Position numbers and translations under genes: made by a program. Source: Candidatus Saccharimonadota bacterium (GTDB lineage: Bacteria; Patescibacteriota; Saccharimonadia; Saccharimonadales; Saccharimonadaceae). Taken from it: 64,000 nt of DNA. This document shows, in pieces, positions 7,028 to 15,309 of this stretch (position 1 is its first letter; each line of letters opens with the position of its first letter). The notes under the pieces are model-generated. The model ran no database searches, was not told the origin of the DNA, and saw nothing but the letters and a program-made list of their open reading frames with translations. Where the stretch lies: NCBI GenBank assembly GCA_017406405.1, contig JAFQYO010000007.1:1-64000 (forward strand). Reading direction: 5' to 3'.

Positions 7028-7984
7028 TTATTTCTTGAGGTGGCGGAGTTTGAGGTTTAGGGAGCGGAGGTGTTTGTAGAGGGAATATTTAGACTTGTTT
7101 AAGGGGAGGTCGTAGGTTCCGGAATAATCACGCGGGAAGCCACCGAAGGATTTTTTGAAGGCGGTGAAGCCGGCCCAGGGGTGGTTTTTCGGGGCGTCTT
7201 CGGGGGCGATTCCCCAGAAGTCGAAGTATTTTAGGCCTTTTTCTTTTGCGTCGAAAATAGAGGCGGTTAAGAGGCCGACGGTCGCGGGGAGTTTTTTATA
7301 ATCGGAGTCGGTCGCGGATTGCATGTAATAACGAGTTTTGTTTTCGGGGTCGTCAAAGAACAGGGAAGCGGAGATGATTTTTTCGGAGTTTTCTTCGGGG
7401 GGAGTATAGTGTACGAGATAGAGGGAAGCAAACGGTTGAGCGAGCTCGTTTTTAAGATAAGAATCGGAGAAGGTGTTTATGCCTTTTTCGGAGGCGAGCT
7501 TGTGTTGGAGGCGGGTGAGCTCGGAGACGTCTTCGGGGGAGGTGGAAACAGAGACGGAGAGACCCTTTTTATTGAACTGGTTATGGCGAGTCCGGGTTCC
7601 TTGAGACATGTTGGTTAGGATTGTCTCTTTTTCGGGGGAGAGGTCGAGAAGCCAAGTTCGGGCAGGGTTTATGTCTTTTGACTTTTTTAGGCCGAGGGAT
7701 TTAAGATAGGACTCTTCGAAAACGGTCGTGGGCTCAATGCGAATGAAAAAGCAATTATTAGCATAAGCGGCGGATTTTAAGGCCTCTATGGCGGATTTTA
7801 AGGCCGTTTTCGGCGATTTTTCGGCCAAAGACGGTCCGTAAGGCACAAAAAGATAATTTCCGATTTTAGTGGGCTCTACGACGGCCAGGAAAGAAAAGTC
7901 GGTTCCGGAGCCTTCGACGACGGTCTTGTTTTCGGTTTCTTGGAAGGTTTTCCAAGAGGGAGATTGGAGAAAGTGTTTGTACAT
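7028..7984 (-). CDS. FemAB/FemX-family peptidoglycan bridge aminoacyltransferase
   Basis: 318 aa. It starts with FLQSPSWKTFQ and continues with YLFVPYGPSL and FIRIEP, then TWLLDLSPE, MSQGTRTRHNQFNKKG, ASLFFDDPENKTRYYMQSATDSDYKK (in parts) and FDFWGIAPEDAP, a layout characteristic of the double-GNAT FemAB fold. These enzymes use aminoacyl-tRNA to add residues to the peptide side chain of lipid II, building the cross-bridge of a Gram-positive-like wall. The usual coiled-coil insertion is absent. TATAAT in the complement of 7991-7996 lies 6 nt before the ATG, so it is probably leaderless and independent of the tsaD group. Confidence 0.85.
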   Translation of the reverse strand: MYKHFLQSPSWKTFQETENKTVVEGSGTDFSFLAVVEPTKIGNYLFVPYGPSLAEKSPKTALKSAIEALKSAAYANNCFFIRIEPTTVFEESYLKSLGLKKSKDINPARTWLLDLSPEKETILTNMSQGTRTRHNQFNKKGLSVSVSTSPEDVSELTRLQHKLASEKGINTFSDSYLKNELAQPFASLYLVHYTPPEENSEKIISASLFFDDPENKTRYYMQSATDSDYKKLPATVGLLTASIFDAKEKGLKYFDFWGIAPEDAPKNHPWAGFTAFKKSFGGFPRDYSGTYDLPLNKSKYSLYKHLRSLNLKLRHLKK

Positions 7985-8028
7985 AAAATTATTATAGCAT
8001 GAATCGGGCGGAGAGGGATAAGGGCGGT

Positions 8029-9126
8029 TTAGGCTATCGAGGAACGGGGGAGGATTTCGACAGAACGGGGGTCGGCCGGCTTTATGCCGGAGGAGATTTC
8101 ATGAGCGACGGAGATGGCGACCATGGCGGCATTGTCGCCAGAGAACTTTTTCGGAGGGAAGTAAACGTTGAGGTTTTTAAGGGTTTTTTCGGCGGTTTTT
8201 CGGAGGGTCTCGTTTGCGGAGACACCACCGGCAAAAACGACAGAGGTTGTGTCGGGATAAATTTTAAGGGCTTTTTTAAGCTTTTTTATGAGAATTTCAA
8301 CGGCAGTTTTTTCGAAGGAGGCGGAGAAATCGGCAATTTGTTCGGGGGAGAGGAGATTTTTTAGCTTGTGAGAAGGATAGGAGATTGGGACGCCGACTTC
8401 TTTTTGGACGGCATGAAGGACGGCGGTTTTTAGTCCAGAAAAGGAGAAATCAAGGTCTTTTATGTTTGGGATAGGGAGGGGGTATTTTTCGGGGTTTCCG
8501 GAGAGAGCGGATTTCGAGATAGAGGGGCCGCCGGGGTAGGGTAATCCGAGGATTTTTGCGACTTTGTCGAAACATTCACCGACGGCGTCGTCTAGGGTAG
8601 TTCCGATTATTTCGAATTTATTGTCGGAAGGCATGCGGATGATTTGAGTGTGGCCACCAGAGACGACAAGAGAGAGAAGAGGGAAAGAAGGAGGATTTTC
8701 TCGTCCTTTATCGTTTTTGTCGAGCCAGGCGGAATAGATGTGGGACTTGAGGTGATGGACAGGGTAGAGAGGTTTATTGTGTAAGATTGAGAGGGTGCGG
8801 GCAGTTAGAGTGCCGATTAAAAGCGAACCGAGAAGGCCAGGAGTGTTTGTAACGGCTATTGCGTCGATTTTTTCCCAGTTGTTTTTTTCTTCGGGGGTTA
8901 AAAAACCAGCGTCGGAGAACGCTCGGTCGATAACAGGGAGAATTGCCTCGAGGTGAGAACGGGCGGCGACTTCGGGGATAACTCCGCCGTAGGCTTTAAA
9001 AATGTCGATTTGGGAAACGACGACGTTTGAAAGGAGTTTAATGGAGGTATTAGGGCTTTTAGGGTCGAAAGAGAGAATAGCGGAAGCGGTTTCGTCGCAG
9101 GAAGATTCTATGCTTAAAATGTTCAT
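8029..9126 (-). CDS. tsaD: tRNA threonylcarbamoyladenosine biosynthesis protein TsaD
   Basis: 365 aa of the Kae1/TsaD/Qri7 family, which transfers the threonylcarbamoyl group to A37 of ANN-decoding tRNAs. It opens with NILSIESSCDETASAIL, has the metal-binding motif VHHLKSH, the ASKHA phosphate loop LSLVVSGGHTQ, DDAVGECFDKVAKILGLPYPGG, FSFSGLKTA and VFAGGVSANETLR. Length is normal. It follows the ABC permease with a 2-bp gap and is the last gene of a three-gene minus-strand operon. The partners TsaB, TsaC and TsaE are not in the window. Confidence 0.96.
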   Translation of the reverse strand: MNILSIESSCDETASAILSFDPKSPNTSIKLLSNVVVSQIDIFKAYGGVIPEVAARSHLEAILPVIDRAFSDAGFLTPEEKNNWEKIDAIAVTNTPGLLGSLLIGTLTARTLSILHNKPLYPVHHLKSHIYSAWLDKNDKGRENPPSFPLLSLVVSGGHTQIIRMPSDNKFEIIGTTLDDAVGECFDKVAKILGLPYPGGPSISKSALSGNPEKYPLPIPNIKDLDFSFSGLKTAVLHAVQKEVGVPISYPSHKLKNLLSPEQIADFSASFEKTAVEILIKKLKKALKIYPDTTSVVFAGGVSANETLRKTAEKTLKNLNVYFPPKKFSGDNAAMVAISVAHEISSGIKPADPRSVEILPRSSIA

Positions 9127-9128
9127 GA

Positions 9129-10355
9129 TTAACCCCAGAATTTAAGGGAGGAGATTGGATTTTTCTTTGCGGCTTTGATGGCGGGATAGAGGCCGAAGAT
9201 AAGTCCATCCGCGAAGGAGGTTAAGAAGGAGACAGCGAGAATTTCCCAGGAGATATAGGGAGCAAACGGGGTGACGAGGGAGATGAGGAAGGCGAGGACG
9301 TAAGCTAAAGCGAGACCAAAGAAGCCACCAGTGAGGGTCAAGATGAGGGCTTCAAAGAGGAATTGGAGGAAAATGTTGCTGAAGGAGGCGCCGACGGCTT
9401 TGCGGACGCCGATTTCGTGAGTGCGTTCGGACACAGAGACAAGCATGATGTTCATAACACCGATACCGCCAACGATAAGGGAGACGCCAGCGACGATGGC
9501 GAGGGTACCAGAGATAATAGAGAAGAGAGTTCCGGCAGGATGGGTGATTTCTTCGCCATAGAGAACTGAGAAATTTGTGTCGCCGGCTTTAGAGGCGATA
9601 AGGGTTTCGCGAATGAGGTTTACGGTGTCTTCGATTCCGTCGGTGTTGGTCGCGCGGACGTTGATTTGTTGGATTTGGAGAGAGTTGTCGATTTGGTTGA
9701 GGACTTTTGCGGAGACGAACAGGGAAGAGTCGAGATCGAGGTTGTTAAAGTTTATTGGGTCGTCGACTTTTGAGAGGACGCCGACGATGATGAAGCGACT
9801 TCCGAGGAGAGTGAGGGATTTTCCGATTGGTTCGTCGGTTCCGTAGAGGTCGTTAGCGAGGCCAGCGCCGATGACAGCGGTGTTGGTTTTTGCGTCTTCG
9901 CGAAGAAATGTGCCGGATTTAAGGGTTAAATTTTGGATTTTAAGGAAATTTGCGTTGGTTCCGACGATGGTGGCAGAGGGGACGAAATCGTCGCCTTGAA
10001 GGGAATTAACGGAGACGGCGAGAGGAGCGACAGAGGAAACGTTGTTTAGTTTTTCGATAAGGGAAACGTCTTTTAAGGTTAAATTTGATTTTAGGTATTG
10101 GGTCGAGGAAGTGAGTTCGTTGACGACAGAGTCAACAGTGCTGCGGGTCGAGGAGGGGCGGACGACGATAAGGTCGGAGCCCATTTGAGAGACCTGTGAG
10201 GAGATGAGGGAAGAAATACTACCCATGAGGGAAAGAATTAAAATGATAGAGGCAACACCAATGCCAATCCCGAGGCAGGTCAAAAAAGAGCGGGTGCGGT
10301 TTTGGCGGAGAGAGGACTTTGCGAGTTCGTAATGAGTTTTTAAGAGAAGCGACAT
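9129..10355 (-). CDS. MacB-type ABC transporter permease
   Basis: 408 aa with the MacB_PCD/FtsX arrangement: first membrane helix at about residues 22-45 (LTCLGIGIGVASIILILSL), a large extracytoplasmic domain, then three helices in the C-terminal third including VAGVSLIVGGIGVMNIMLV and the coupling helix ERTHEIGVRKAVGA. These type VII ABC systems do mechanotransmission or extrusion of lipoproteins, peptides or antibiotics rather than classical import. The gene overlaps the stop/start of the upstream ATPase by 1 bp, so they form one transporter. No HlyD/MacA adaptor gene accompanies them, as in many organisms without an outer membrane. Confidence 0.9.
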   Translation of the reverse strand: MSLLLKTHYELAKSSLRQNRTRSFLTCLGIGIGVASIILILSLMGSISSLISSQVSQMGSDLIVVRPSSTRSTVDSVVNELTSSTQYLKSNLTLKDVSLIEKLNNVSSVAPLAVSVNSLQGDDFVPSATIVGTNANFLKIQNLTLKSGTFLREDAKTNTAVIGAGLANDLYGTDEPIGKSLTLLGSRFIIVGVLSKVDDPINFNNLDLDSSLFVSAKVLNQIDNSLQIQQINVRATNTDGIEDTVNLIRETLIASKAGDTNFSVLYGEEITHPAGTLFSIISGTLAIVAGVSLIVGGIGVMNIMLVSVSERTHEIGVRKAVGASFSNIFLQFLFEALILTLTGGFFGLALAYVLAFLISLVTPFAPYISWEILAVSFLTSFADGLIFGLYPAIKAAKKNPISSLKFWG

Positions 10356-11158
10356 TATTTTTTGCCTTTCTTTTTCTTATTCTTGCTCTTTTTTTGCTTT
10401 TTTAGGGATTTTTGAGGCTTTTTCTTTCGGGAGGCAACAGGGACGGGGAGATCAGAATCTTTTACGGTTTTTATGTCGGTGTCGATAGCGCCGTCGAGCA
10501 TGTTAATAACACGGGTGGCGTATTTAGTGAGGGTCGGGTTGTGAGTAACCATGATGATAGTGTTGCCTTCGGAGTGGATACGCTTTAGTTCTTCCATGAC
10601 GAGGCTAGAAGAGTGAGAGTCAAGGTTCCCGGTCGGTTCGTCGGCAAGAATAATCTCGGGGCCAGAGACGATGGCACGAGCGATTGCGGCGCGTTGCTGT
10701 TGGCCACCAGAGAGCTGGAAGGGCATATAGTATTCTTTTTCTTTCAAGTTAAAGCGGTCGAGGACTTCGGAGGCGCGAATGAGGCGGCGGGTTTTATGGT
10801 AGCCGGAGTAAACTAGAGGCAGAGCGACGTTTTCGATAATGGGAAGGTCAGGAATGAGGTTGAAGTTTTGGAAAATAAAGCCGATTTTTTTCGAGCGGAG
10901 ACGAGCTTGGCGACGGGCGGAGATTCGGGAGGCGGGTTCGTTGTTTAAGAGATAGACGCCGGAGGTCGGGGCGTCGAGAAGACCGATGATGTTTAAGAGG
11001 GTGGTTTTTCCGCAACCAGAAGGGCCCATAATCATAATAAATTCACCGCGTTTTACGGTTAAATCAAAATCTTTGAGCGCGTAAGAGGCGGCGTCGCCAT
11101 AACCATAACGCTTTGTGAGGCTTTCGAGTTTGATGATGATTTCGTTTTCTTCTGCCAT
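10355..11158 (-). CDS. ABC transporter ATP-binding protein (MacB/LolD type)
   Basis: 267 aa. Walker [11 protein letters not shown]-loop [12 protein letters not shown], signature [14 protein letters not shown], Walker [13 protein letters not shown] and the H-loop MVTHN are all present. The C-terminal 30 residues are almost entirely Lys with some Ser, an extension beyond the usual length of about 225 aa. It partners with the permease next door. TATAAT (complement of 11166-11171) lies 7 nt before the ATG, so the operon ABC ATPase-permease-tsaD should start with a leaderless mRNA. Confidence 0.93.
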   Translation of the reverse strand: MAEENEIIIKLESLTKRYGYGDAASYALKDFDLTVKRGEFIMIMGPSGCGKTTLLNIIGLLDAPTSGVYLLNNEPASRISARRQARLRSKKIGFIFQNFNLIPDLPIIENVALPLVYSGYHKTRRLIRASEVLDRFNLKEKEYYMPFQLSGGQQQRAAIARAIVSGPEIILADEPTGNLDSHSSSLVMEELKRIHSEGNTIIMVTHNPTLTKYATRVINMLDGAIDTDIKTVKDSDLPVPVASRKKKPQKSLKKQKKSKNKKKKGKK

Positions 11159-11443
11159 TACTTTAATTATAGAACTTAAATATTATTTTTTTGAGTGATT
11201 TTTTATGGTTTTTTGTTTTAATTTTTAGGGGTGAAATTTATTTCGCTAGTCGGGATTTTGTTTTTTAGGGTTTTCGAATTCGCAATAAAAAAATGAGGCA
11301 GGCCTCCTAATTTATTTCGGGTTTTATTATACCATGGATTCTCTAGAATGAGAAGAGGTTTAGAGGAGTTTTTTAAGGGGAAGCGGTTTTGTGGACAGAA
11401 GGGGGTTTAAAGATTTTTGGGATTATGATATAATTTTTGAGAC

Positions 11444-11533
11444 GGAAGAGTGTCCGAGTGGTTGAAGGAGCACGCTTGGAAAGCGTGTAGACTCGCAAAG
11501 GTCTCGCAGGTTCGAATCCTGTCTCTTCCGCCA
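11444..11533 (+). tRNA. tRNA-Ser (GGA)
   Basis: Class II tRNA with long variable arm. Acceptor GGAAGAG/CTCTTCC, anticodon loop TTGGAAA (GGA), T-loop GGTTCGAATCC and encoded CCA. A TATAAT box lies at 11429-11434. Confidence 0.95.
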
Positions 11534-11534
11534 G
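11510..11534 (+). other. Possible attachment site in the 3' end of tRNA-Ser (left)
   Basis: The T-arm and acceptor end of tRNA-Ser, ending CTTCCGCCAG, is partly repeated at 13370-13398 on the far side of the Fic gene. Integrases commonly use tRNA 3' ends, but no integrase gene lies between the two copies. Confidence 0.35.
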
Positions 11535-11535
11535 G

Positions 11536-11577
11536 AAGTATTTGGAAATATCCCGGAAGGGATATTTTTAAATACTT
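11536..11577 (+). terminator. Terminator-like long hairpin after tRNA-Ser
   Basis: AAGTATTT + AAATATCCC pair with GGGATATTT + AAATACTT around a GGAA loop. The rest of 11578-11878 has a second hairpin at 11704-11729 and no gene that I can support. Confidence 0.6.
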
Positions 11578-11703
11578 CTTGCTTGCAAGAAGTGAGGATT
11601 CGAGCCTAGGTTCGTTAATGCCCGGTTTTGCGAAGCAAAACGACGGCGCATTATTTATATCCTCTCGCTTCCCAAGGGGCGAACGCTTCCACCAATCCGA
11701 ACG

Positions 11704-11729
11704 AATAGCCGAAATTTGGCTATTTTTTC
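11704..11729 (+). terminator. Terminator-like hairpin upstream of the Fic gene
   Basis: AATAGCC and GGCTATT with a 7-nt loop, followed by a T run. No ORF precedes it, so it may be the relic of a lost gene. Confidence 0.5.
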
Positions 11730-11778
11730 TGTTCCGAGCATGTTCGAACCTCGTCAAATTGTTTTTCTAAGGTTTTTA

Positions 11779-11822
11779 TGAAATTTCAGTCATTTTTCAG
11801 TCATTTTTCAGTCGTTTTTCAT
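11779..11822 (+). repeat. Fic-flanking direct repeat, left copy
   Basis: A 44-bp block that starts TGAAATTTCAGTC and contains three CAGTC(A/G)TTTTT units. It recurs at 13232-13276 immediately behind the Fic gene with about three mismatches. Confidence 0.7.
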
Positions 11823-11878
11823 AGGAAATATTGTTTTTTTTCATATATTATGATATAGTGCCCTAAAAGGAGATTATT

Positions 11879-13234
11879 ATGTCTGGAGAATTTATCAAAT
11901 TAAAAAAACCCAATAATCTTTCAAAAATTGACACCACTAAGCTTTTCTCTGCTTATTTATCTGATCCGAAAAGTGCTTTTTCTTATTTCAGTAAAACTTC
12001 TAATGAAAAATATTTATATTGGGACAAAGCTCGCTTCGTTCGACCGCTTATTGGTGATTTTTCAGAAGCGGAATCTTGGGTTCTTTTACGCCAGATTCGA
12101 AGAATTACCTCTATCCCCATCAAGATTAAGGCAGAAAATGGACAATTTTTCTCTTGGCTTCGGCCGATTTATACAGATGAATTACTTAGAAAAATTGATA
12201 TGCATGCTGGTGGGCTTTTTCTCACCGAAAAAGATGCTATTTCTCAGAGTGCAGAGCGTCAGAAATATCTTGCGCGAGGTATCGTAGAAGAATCTATTGC
12301 CTCTAGCCAGCTAGAGGGCGCAGACACCTCTAGCCGTTATGCAAAAAAAATGATTGCCGAGAATATTAAACCTCGCAATAAAAGTGAACAGATGATTCTT
12401 AATAATTATCGAGTGCTTCAGAAAATTGAGAATGAATATAAAGATCAGCCACTTACACTTGGTTTACTCCAGACGCTACAGATGGAATTAACTGAAAAAA
12501 CCTTGTCTGAGAAATATATCCCAGGTAATTTTCGTCGTGACGAAGATGATATAGTGGTCTGGTATGACCAGAAAATTGCTCATGTTCCTCCGAAAGCGTC
12601 TTTTGTTCAGCGTGAACTCATTAGATTAATAGAATATGCCAATTCGGATCAACCATTTGTCCACCCTGTTATTAAAGCCATAGAATTACATTTTTGGTTA
12701 GGCTATCTTCACCCATTTCCAGATGGTAATGGTCGCCTCGCTCGTTCTATTTTCTATTGGTATCTTACGCGACATGGATATTGGGCATTTGCCTATTTAC
12801 CTATTTCCTCTGTTATAAAAAGATCTCAACATGATTATGCTTATTCGTATATTTATTCAGAACAGGATGACTTGGATTTTACTTACTTTTTTGATTATAA
12901 CATTCGACGCATAGTAAAATGTATCGATGAATTTCAAGCCTATATTGAAAGAAAAAGTGCCGAGAACAGCTCGCTTGTTGCTAATCTGCAAGATGTTGCT
13001 TCTGACTTAAATTCACGTCAGATTAATACATTAAGGTATCTCGTTAAGAATCATTCTTCTTATACTACCGCACAGGCGCACTCTATATTGAACGGCATTA
13101 CTCTTCGCACCGCATACTCCGATCTGAAAGATCTTAAATTTCGCAATCTTGTCATTCCTAAAAAACAAGGTAAAACAATTCAGTATCATCTTTCTGCTTT
13201 CGTAATAAAGCACTTGGATTTAAAAAACGACTGA
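11879..13234 (+). CDS. Fic family protein (AMP-transferase) with C-terminal winged helix
   Basis: 451 aa. The Fic core motif LHPFPDGNGRLAR matches HxFx(D/E)GNGRxxR fully, so the protein should be catalytically competent (AMPylation or related NMP transfer to a hydroxyl side chain). An inhibitory-helix motif, SSQLEG, sits near residue 142, as in class II Fic proteins, which restrain themselves until the helix moves. The last 80 residues resemble a winged-helix domain (SRQINTLRYLVKNH, TAQAHSILNG). An AGGAG site lies before ATG 11879. Codon use is unlike the neighbours: AT-rich, few GGG/CGA/TCG codons, so recent transfer is likely. It sits alone between tRNA-Ser and pyrG, bounded by direct repeats. 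Confidence 0.92.
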   Translation: MSGEFIKLKKPNNLSKIDTTKLFSAYLSDPKSAFSYFSKTSNEKYLYWDKARFVRPLIGDFSEAESWVLLRQIRRITSIPIKIKAENGQFFSWLRPIYTDELLRKIDMHAGGLFLTEKDAISQSAERQKYLARGIVEESIASSQLEGADTSSRYAKKMIAENIKPRNKSEQMILNNYRVLQKIENEYKDQPLTLGLLQTLQMELTEKTLSEKYIPGNFRRDEDDIVVWYDQKIAHVPPKASFVQRELIRLIEYANSDQPFVHPVIKAIELHFWLGYLHPFPDGNGRLARSIFYWYLTRHGYWAFAYLPISSVIKRSQHDYAYSYIYSEQDDLDFTYFFDYNIRRIVKCIDEFQAYIERKSAENSSLVANLQDVASDLNSRQINTLRYLVKNHSSYTTAQAHSILNGITLRTAYSDLKDLKFRNLVIPKKQGKTIQYHLSAFVIKHLDLKND

Positions 13235-13251
13235 AATTTCAGTCGTTTTTC
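13226..13251 (+). terminator. Palindrome overlapping the Fic stop codon
   Basis: AAAACGACTGAAA and TTTCAGTCGTTTT are exact inverse complements; the TGA stop (13232-13234) lies inside the left arm, and T runs follow. It may act as terminator and is also the start of the right flanking repeat. Confidence 0.6.
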
Positions 13252-13276
13252 AGTCGTTTTTCAGTCGTTTTTTGCA
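13232..13276 (+). repeat. Fic-flanking direct repeat, right copy
   Basis: Right-hand copy of the 44-bp block at 11779-11822, with three tandem CAGTCGTTTTT units. Confidence 0.7.
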
Positions 13277-13369
13277 TGAAAGTTTATTTGAACTTTGTTT
13301 GAAAAGATCGGAGCATTTGTGTATTTAGGCTATGCTAGCAAGATATAGAGAGTTACGGGGATATTAAGT

Positions 13370-13398
13370 TTCGAACTTCATCCAGACACTTCCGCCAG
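13370..13398 (+). other. Possible tRNA-Ser 3'-end remnant (right attachment site)
   Basis: TTCGAA, then TCC, then CTTCCGCCAG occur in the same order as in the 3' end of tRNA-Ser (11510-11534), separated by a few inserted or changed bases. It could mark the right boundary of an old integration that delivered the Fic gene. Confidence 0.35.
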
Positions 13399-13416
13399 AA
13401 GAGTAACACGAAAAAA

Positions 13417-13436
13417 TCCCCAAAGGGGACTTTTTT
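13417..13436 (+). terminator. Terminator-like hairpin upstream of pyrG
   Basis: TCCCC and GGGGA around AAA, followed by CTTTTTTG. Confidence 0.6.
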
Positions 13437-13470
13437 GTGCAGACTCTAGCGAGTTCAGTTATGGTTGTGC

Positions 13471-13476
13471 TATAAT
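13471..13476 (+). promoter_or_regulatory. -10 box of the pyrG promoter
   Basis: TATAAT preceded by TTGTGC gives an mRNA start near 13483 and a 30-nt leader. An AAGGAGG ribosome site ends 9 nt before ATG 13513, which decides that start over earlier ATG-like codons. Confidence 0.6.
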
Positions 13477-13512
13477 AGAGAAAACTGGTGGGATAAGAAG
13501 GAGGTACCCACG

Positions 13513-15285
13513 ATGAAAAATAAAAACTGTAAATATATTTTTGTAACAGGGGGGGTTCTTTCGGGGGTCGGAAAGGGGATAACGGCGGCGAGTATTGGGG
13601 CGATTTTGAAGGCGAAGGGGTTTCGGGTAACGATGCAGAAGTGCGACCCGTACCTTAATGTGGACGCAGGGCTCTTGAACCCGGTCGAACATGGGGAATG
13701 CTTTGTTACGGCGGACGGAGTCGAAACGGACCTCGATCTCGGGCATTATGAGAGATTTCTTGATTTTTCGACTTCGAAATATTCGATTACGCTTTCGGGG
13801 GCGATTTTTAAGGAGTTGATTGAAAAGGAGCGAAGCGGAGGGTTTAAGGGGAAGACAGTTCAGCTTGTGCCGCATTTTACGAACTTAGTGCAGGAGAAAA
13901 TCGCTCGAGCGAGCGAAGATAGCGATATACATATTGTTGAGATTGGGGGGACGATTGGAGATTATGAGGGGTTGTCGTTTGTTGAGGCGATTCGGTTGTT
14001 TGCAAACAGAGTGGGAAGGGAGAATTGTCTCTATGTTTCGGTCGTTTATGTGCCTTGGATAAATACTTCGAAGGAATTTAAAACGAAGCCGGCGCAAAAT
14101 GCGCTCAAGGACCTCAGGGGATTTGGGATTATTCCGGACGTAGTTTGTACGCGAACGGAGAGACCGGCACCAAAGGAGATTCAGGAGAAAATTGCGGCGT
14201 TTGCAGGAATAAACAGGGATGGGGTGGTGAATTTGCCGGATATTAAGTCGGTTTATGATGTGCCGTTTAATGTTTTGAAGTCGGGAGTTTTAACGATTTT
14301 GAACAAGTTTGTTGGGGATTCGAGCGAGCCGGATATGCGAAAATGGAAAGAGTTTTCACGGAGAAGGAATAAAGATTATAAAAAGACGGTTAAAGTTGGG
14401 TTGGTCGCGAAATATGTTGGGAACGAAGACACATATATCTGTGTTACGGAGGCGCTGAAAGCGGCGGCGGCTTGGGAGGGGGTGAACTTAGACCTTAGAT
14501 GGGTAAACGCAGAGGAGCTTGAGAAGAGCAATAGCTCAAGAGGCGCCTTGCTTTCTTCTCTTGATGGGATTGTGGTTCCAGGGGGGTTTGGGGCGAGAGG
14601 GGTCGAAGGGAAGATTTTTGCGGCGGGATATGCGCTCGAGAATGATGTGCCGTATTTAGGGCTGTGTCTCGGACTCCAAACAGCTTGCATAGCGGCTTGC
14701 AGGCGTTCAGCTGAGCGGATTTCTGCGTCAGCAGATGCGTTGCTCAGTCGACGTATGTCAAATACGTCTTCTTCCGCTACTCCTGCTTCCTTGAACTCCA
14801 TCTCAGCTAGAACGCCTGCACGGAAAAATCTTTCAGCTGAGGGGGTCTCTGCGTCAGCAGGAAGAAACAAACCGGTGAAACCGTATAATTCGGAGGAGTT
14901 TGGGGCGAGCGAGAAGGATAATAATAATGTGATTTATATTATGGAAGGACAGAAAGGAAAGGAATCGACAGGGGCGAGTATGAGGCTGGGGGATTATCCG
15001 GCGAAGCTTAAGAAGGGGTCGAAGGTGGCAAAGATTTATGGGAAAACAGATGTCGTTGAGAGGCATCGGCATAGGTATGAGGTCAATCAAAAATTTTTGC
15101 CCGAAATCAAGGCGGGGGGAATTGAGGTTTCTGGGACGAGTCCGGACGGAAGGTTGGTCGAGTTTGTTGAGGCGCCGGGATGTAAATATTTTGTTGCGAC
15201 ACAAGCGCATCCTGAGTTCAAGAGTAGGCCGCTCGAGGTTCACCCGTTGTTTAGGGAGTTTTTGAAGGCTTGTAAGAATAAGTAG
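13513..15285 (+). CDS. pyrG: CTP synthase with a long insertion in the glutaminase domain
   Basis: 590 aa versus about 535-550 usual. The synthetase domain is complete (FVTGGVLSGVGKGI, DPYLNVDAG, GTIGDYEG, VPHFT). The class I glutamine amidotransferase domain has VVPGGFGARG, the nucleophile loop GLCLGLQ and the late QAHPEFKSRPLEVHPLF. It makes CTP from UTP, ATP and glutamine. Between IAAC and YNSEEFG, where other CTP synthases have about 8 residues, lie about 60 Ala/Ser-rich residues encoded largely by a palindromic repeat element (14698-14820). The frame stays open, and all catalytic residues remain outside the insertion, so the enzyme may be functional. The start at 13513 is chosen from the AAGGAGG site. 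Confidence 0.95.
   Translation: MKNKNCKYIFVTGGVLSGVGKGITAASIGAILKAKGFRVTMQKCDPYLNVDAGLLNPVEHGECFVTADGVETDLDLGHYERFLDFSTSKYSITLSGAIFKELIEKERSGGFKGKTVQLVPHFTNLVQEKIARASEDSDIHIVEIGGTIGDYEGLSFVEAIRLFANRVGRENCLYVSVVYVPWINTSKEFKTKPAQNALKDLRGFGIIPDVVCTRTERPAPKEIQEKIAAFAGINRDGVVNLPDIKSVYDVPFNVLKSGVLTILNKFVGDSSEPDMRKWKEFSRRRNKDYKKTVKVGLVAKYVGNEDTYICVTEALKAAAAWEGVNLDLRWVNAEELEKSNSSRGALLSSLDGIVVPGGFGARGVEGKIFAAGYALENDVPYLGLCLGLQTACIAACRRSAERISASADALLSRRMSNTSSSATPASLNSISARTPARKNLSAEGVSASAGRNKPVKPYNSEEFGASEKDNNNVIYIMEGQKGKESTGASMRLGDYPAKLKKGSKVAKIYGKTDVVERHRHRYEVNQKFLPEIKAGGIEVSGTSPDGRLVEFVEAPGCKYFVATQAHPEFKSRPLEVHPLFREFLKACKNK
14698..14820. repeat. Palindromic repeat element inserted in frame inside pyrG
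   Basis: 123 bp (41 codons). Ends are inverted repeats: TGCAGGCGTTCAGCTGAG on the left against CTCAGCTAGAACGCCTGCA on the right with one bulged base. An inner perfect hairpin GACGTAT/ATACGTC lies at 14750-14768. Related sequence occurs between genes at 39744-39790 and 40988-41093, so it belongs to a dispersed family rather than being pyrG sequence. Codons inside differ from those of pyrG (GCT, TCT, CCT, AGT, GCA). The arrangement recalls Rickettsia palindromic elements, which also insert in frame into genes. Confidence 0.75.
14706..14734 (+). repeat. 29-bp direct repeat inside the pyrG insertion, copy 1
   Basis: TTCAGCTGAG, four or five variable bases, then TCTGCGTCAGCAG. The second copy at 14832-14860 differs at three positions. 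The pair surrounds most of the inserted segment. Confidence 0.8.
14832..14860 (+). repeat. 29-bp direct repeat inside the pyrG insertion, copy 2
   Basis: Same as 14706-14734 with 3 mismatches. It lies just outside the right inverted-repeat end, so the insertion may consist of one whole and one partial element. Confidence 0.8.
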
Positions 15286-15309
15286 AGGCCGAAAGTTAAT
15301 TGAGGAGCT

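Noticed and set aside
11160-11440. Small RNA from TATAAT-like box and GAGG/CCTC hairpin near 11290-11335
   Set aside because: The stem has only four or five pairs and the putative transcript would be about 30 nt; evidence is too weak.
11785-13270. CRISPR-like array because of CAGTCGTTTTT repeats
   Set aside because: Units are about 11 bp, adjacent without spacers, only three per cluster, and no cas genes are present.
13465-13512. Upstream in-frame start of pyrG
   Set aside because: The AAGGAGG site and the -10 box at 13471-13476 show that translation begins at 13513; the earlier codons overlap the promoter.
14376-14870. 164-codon minus-strand ORF inside pyrG
   Set aside because: Antisense shadow of pyrG, partly over the repeat insertion; no promoter or ribosome site.
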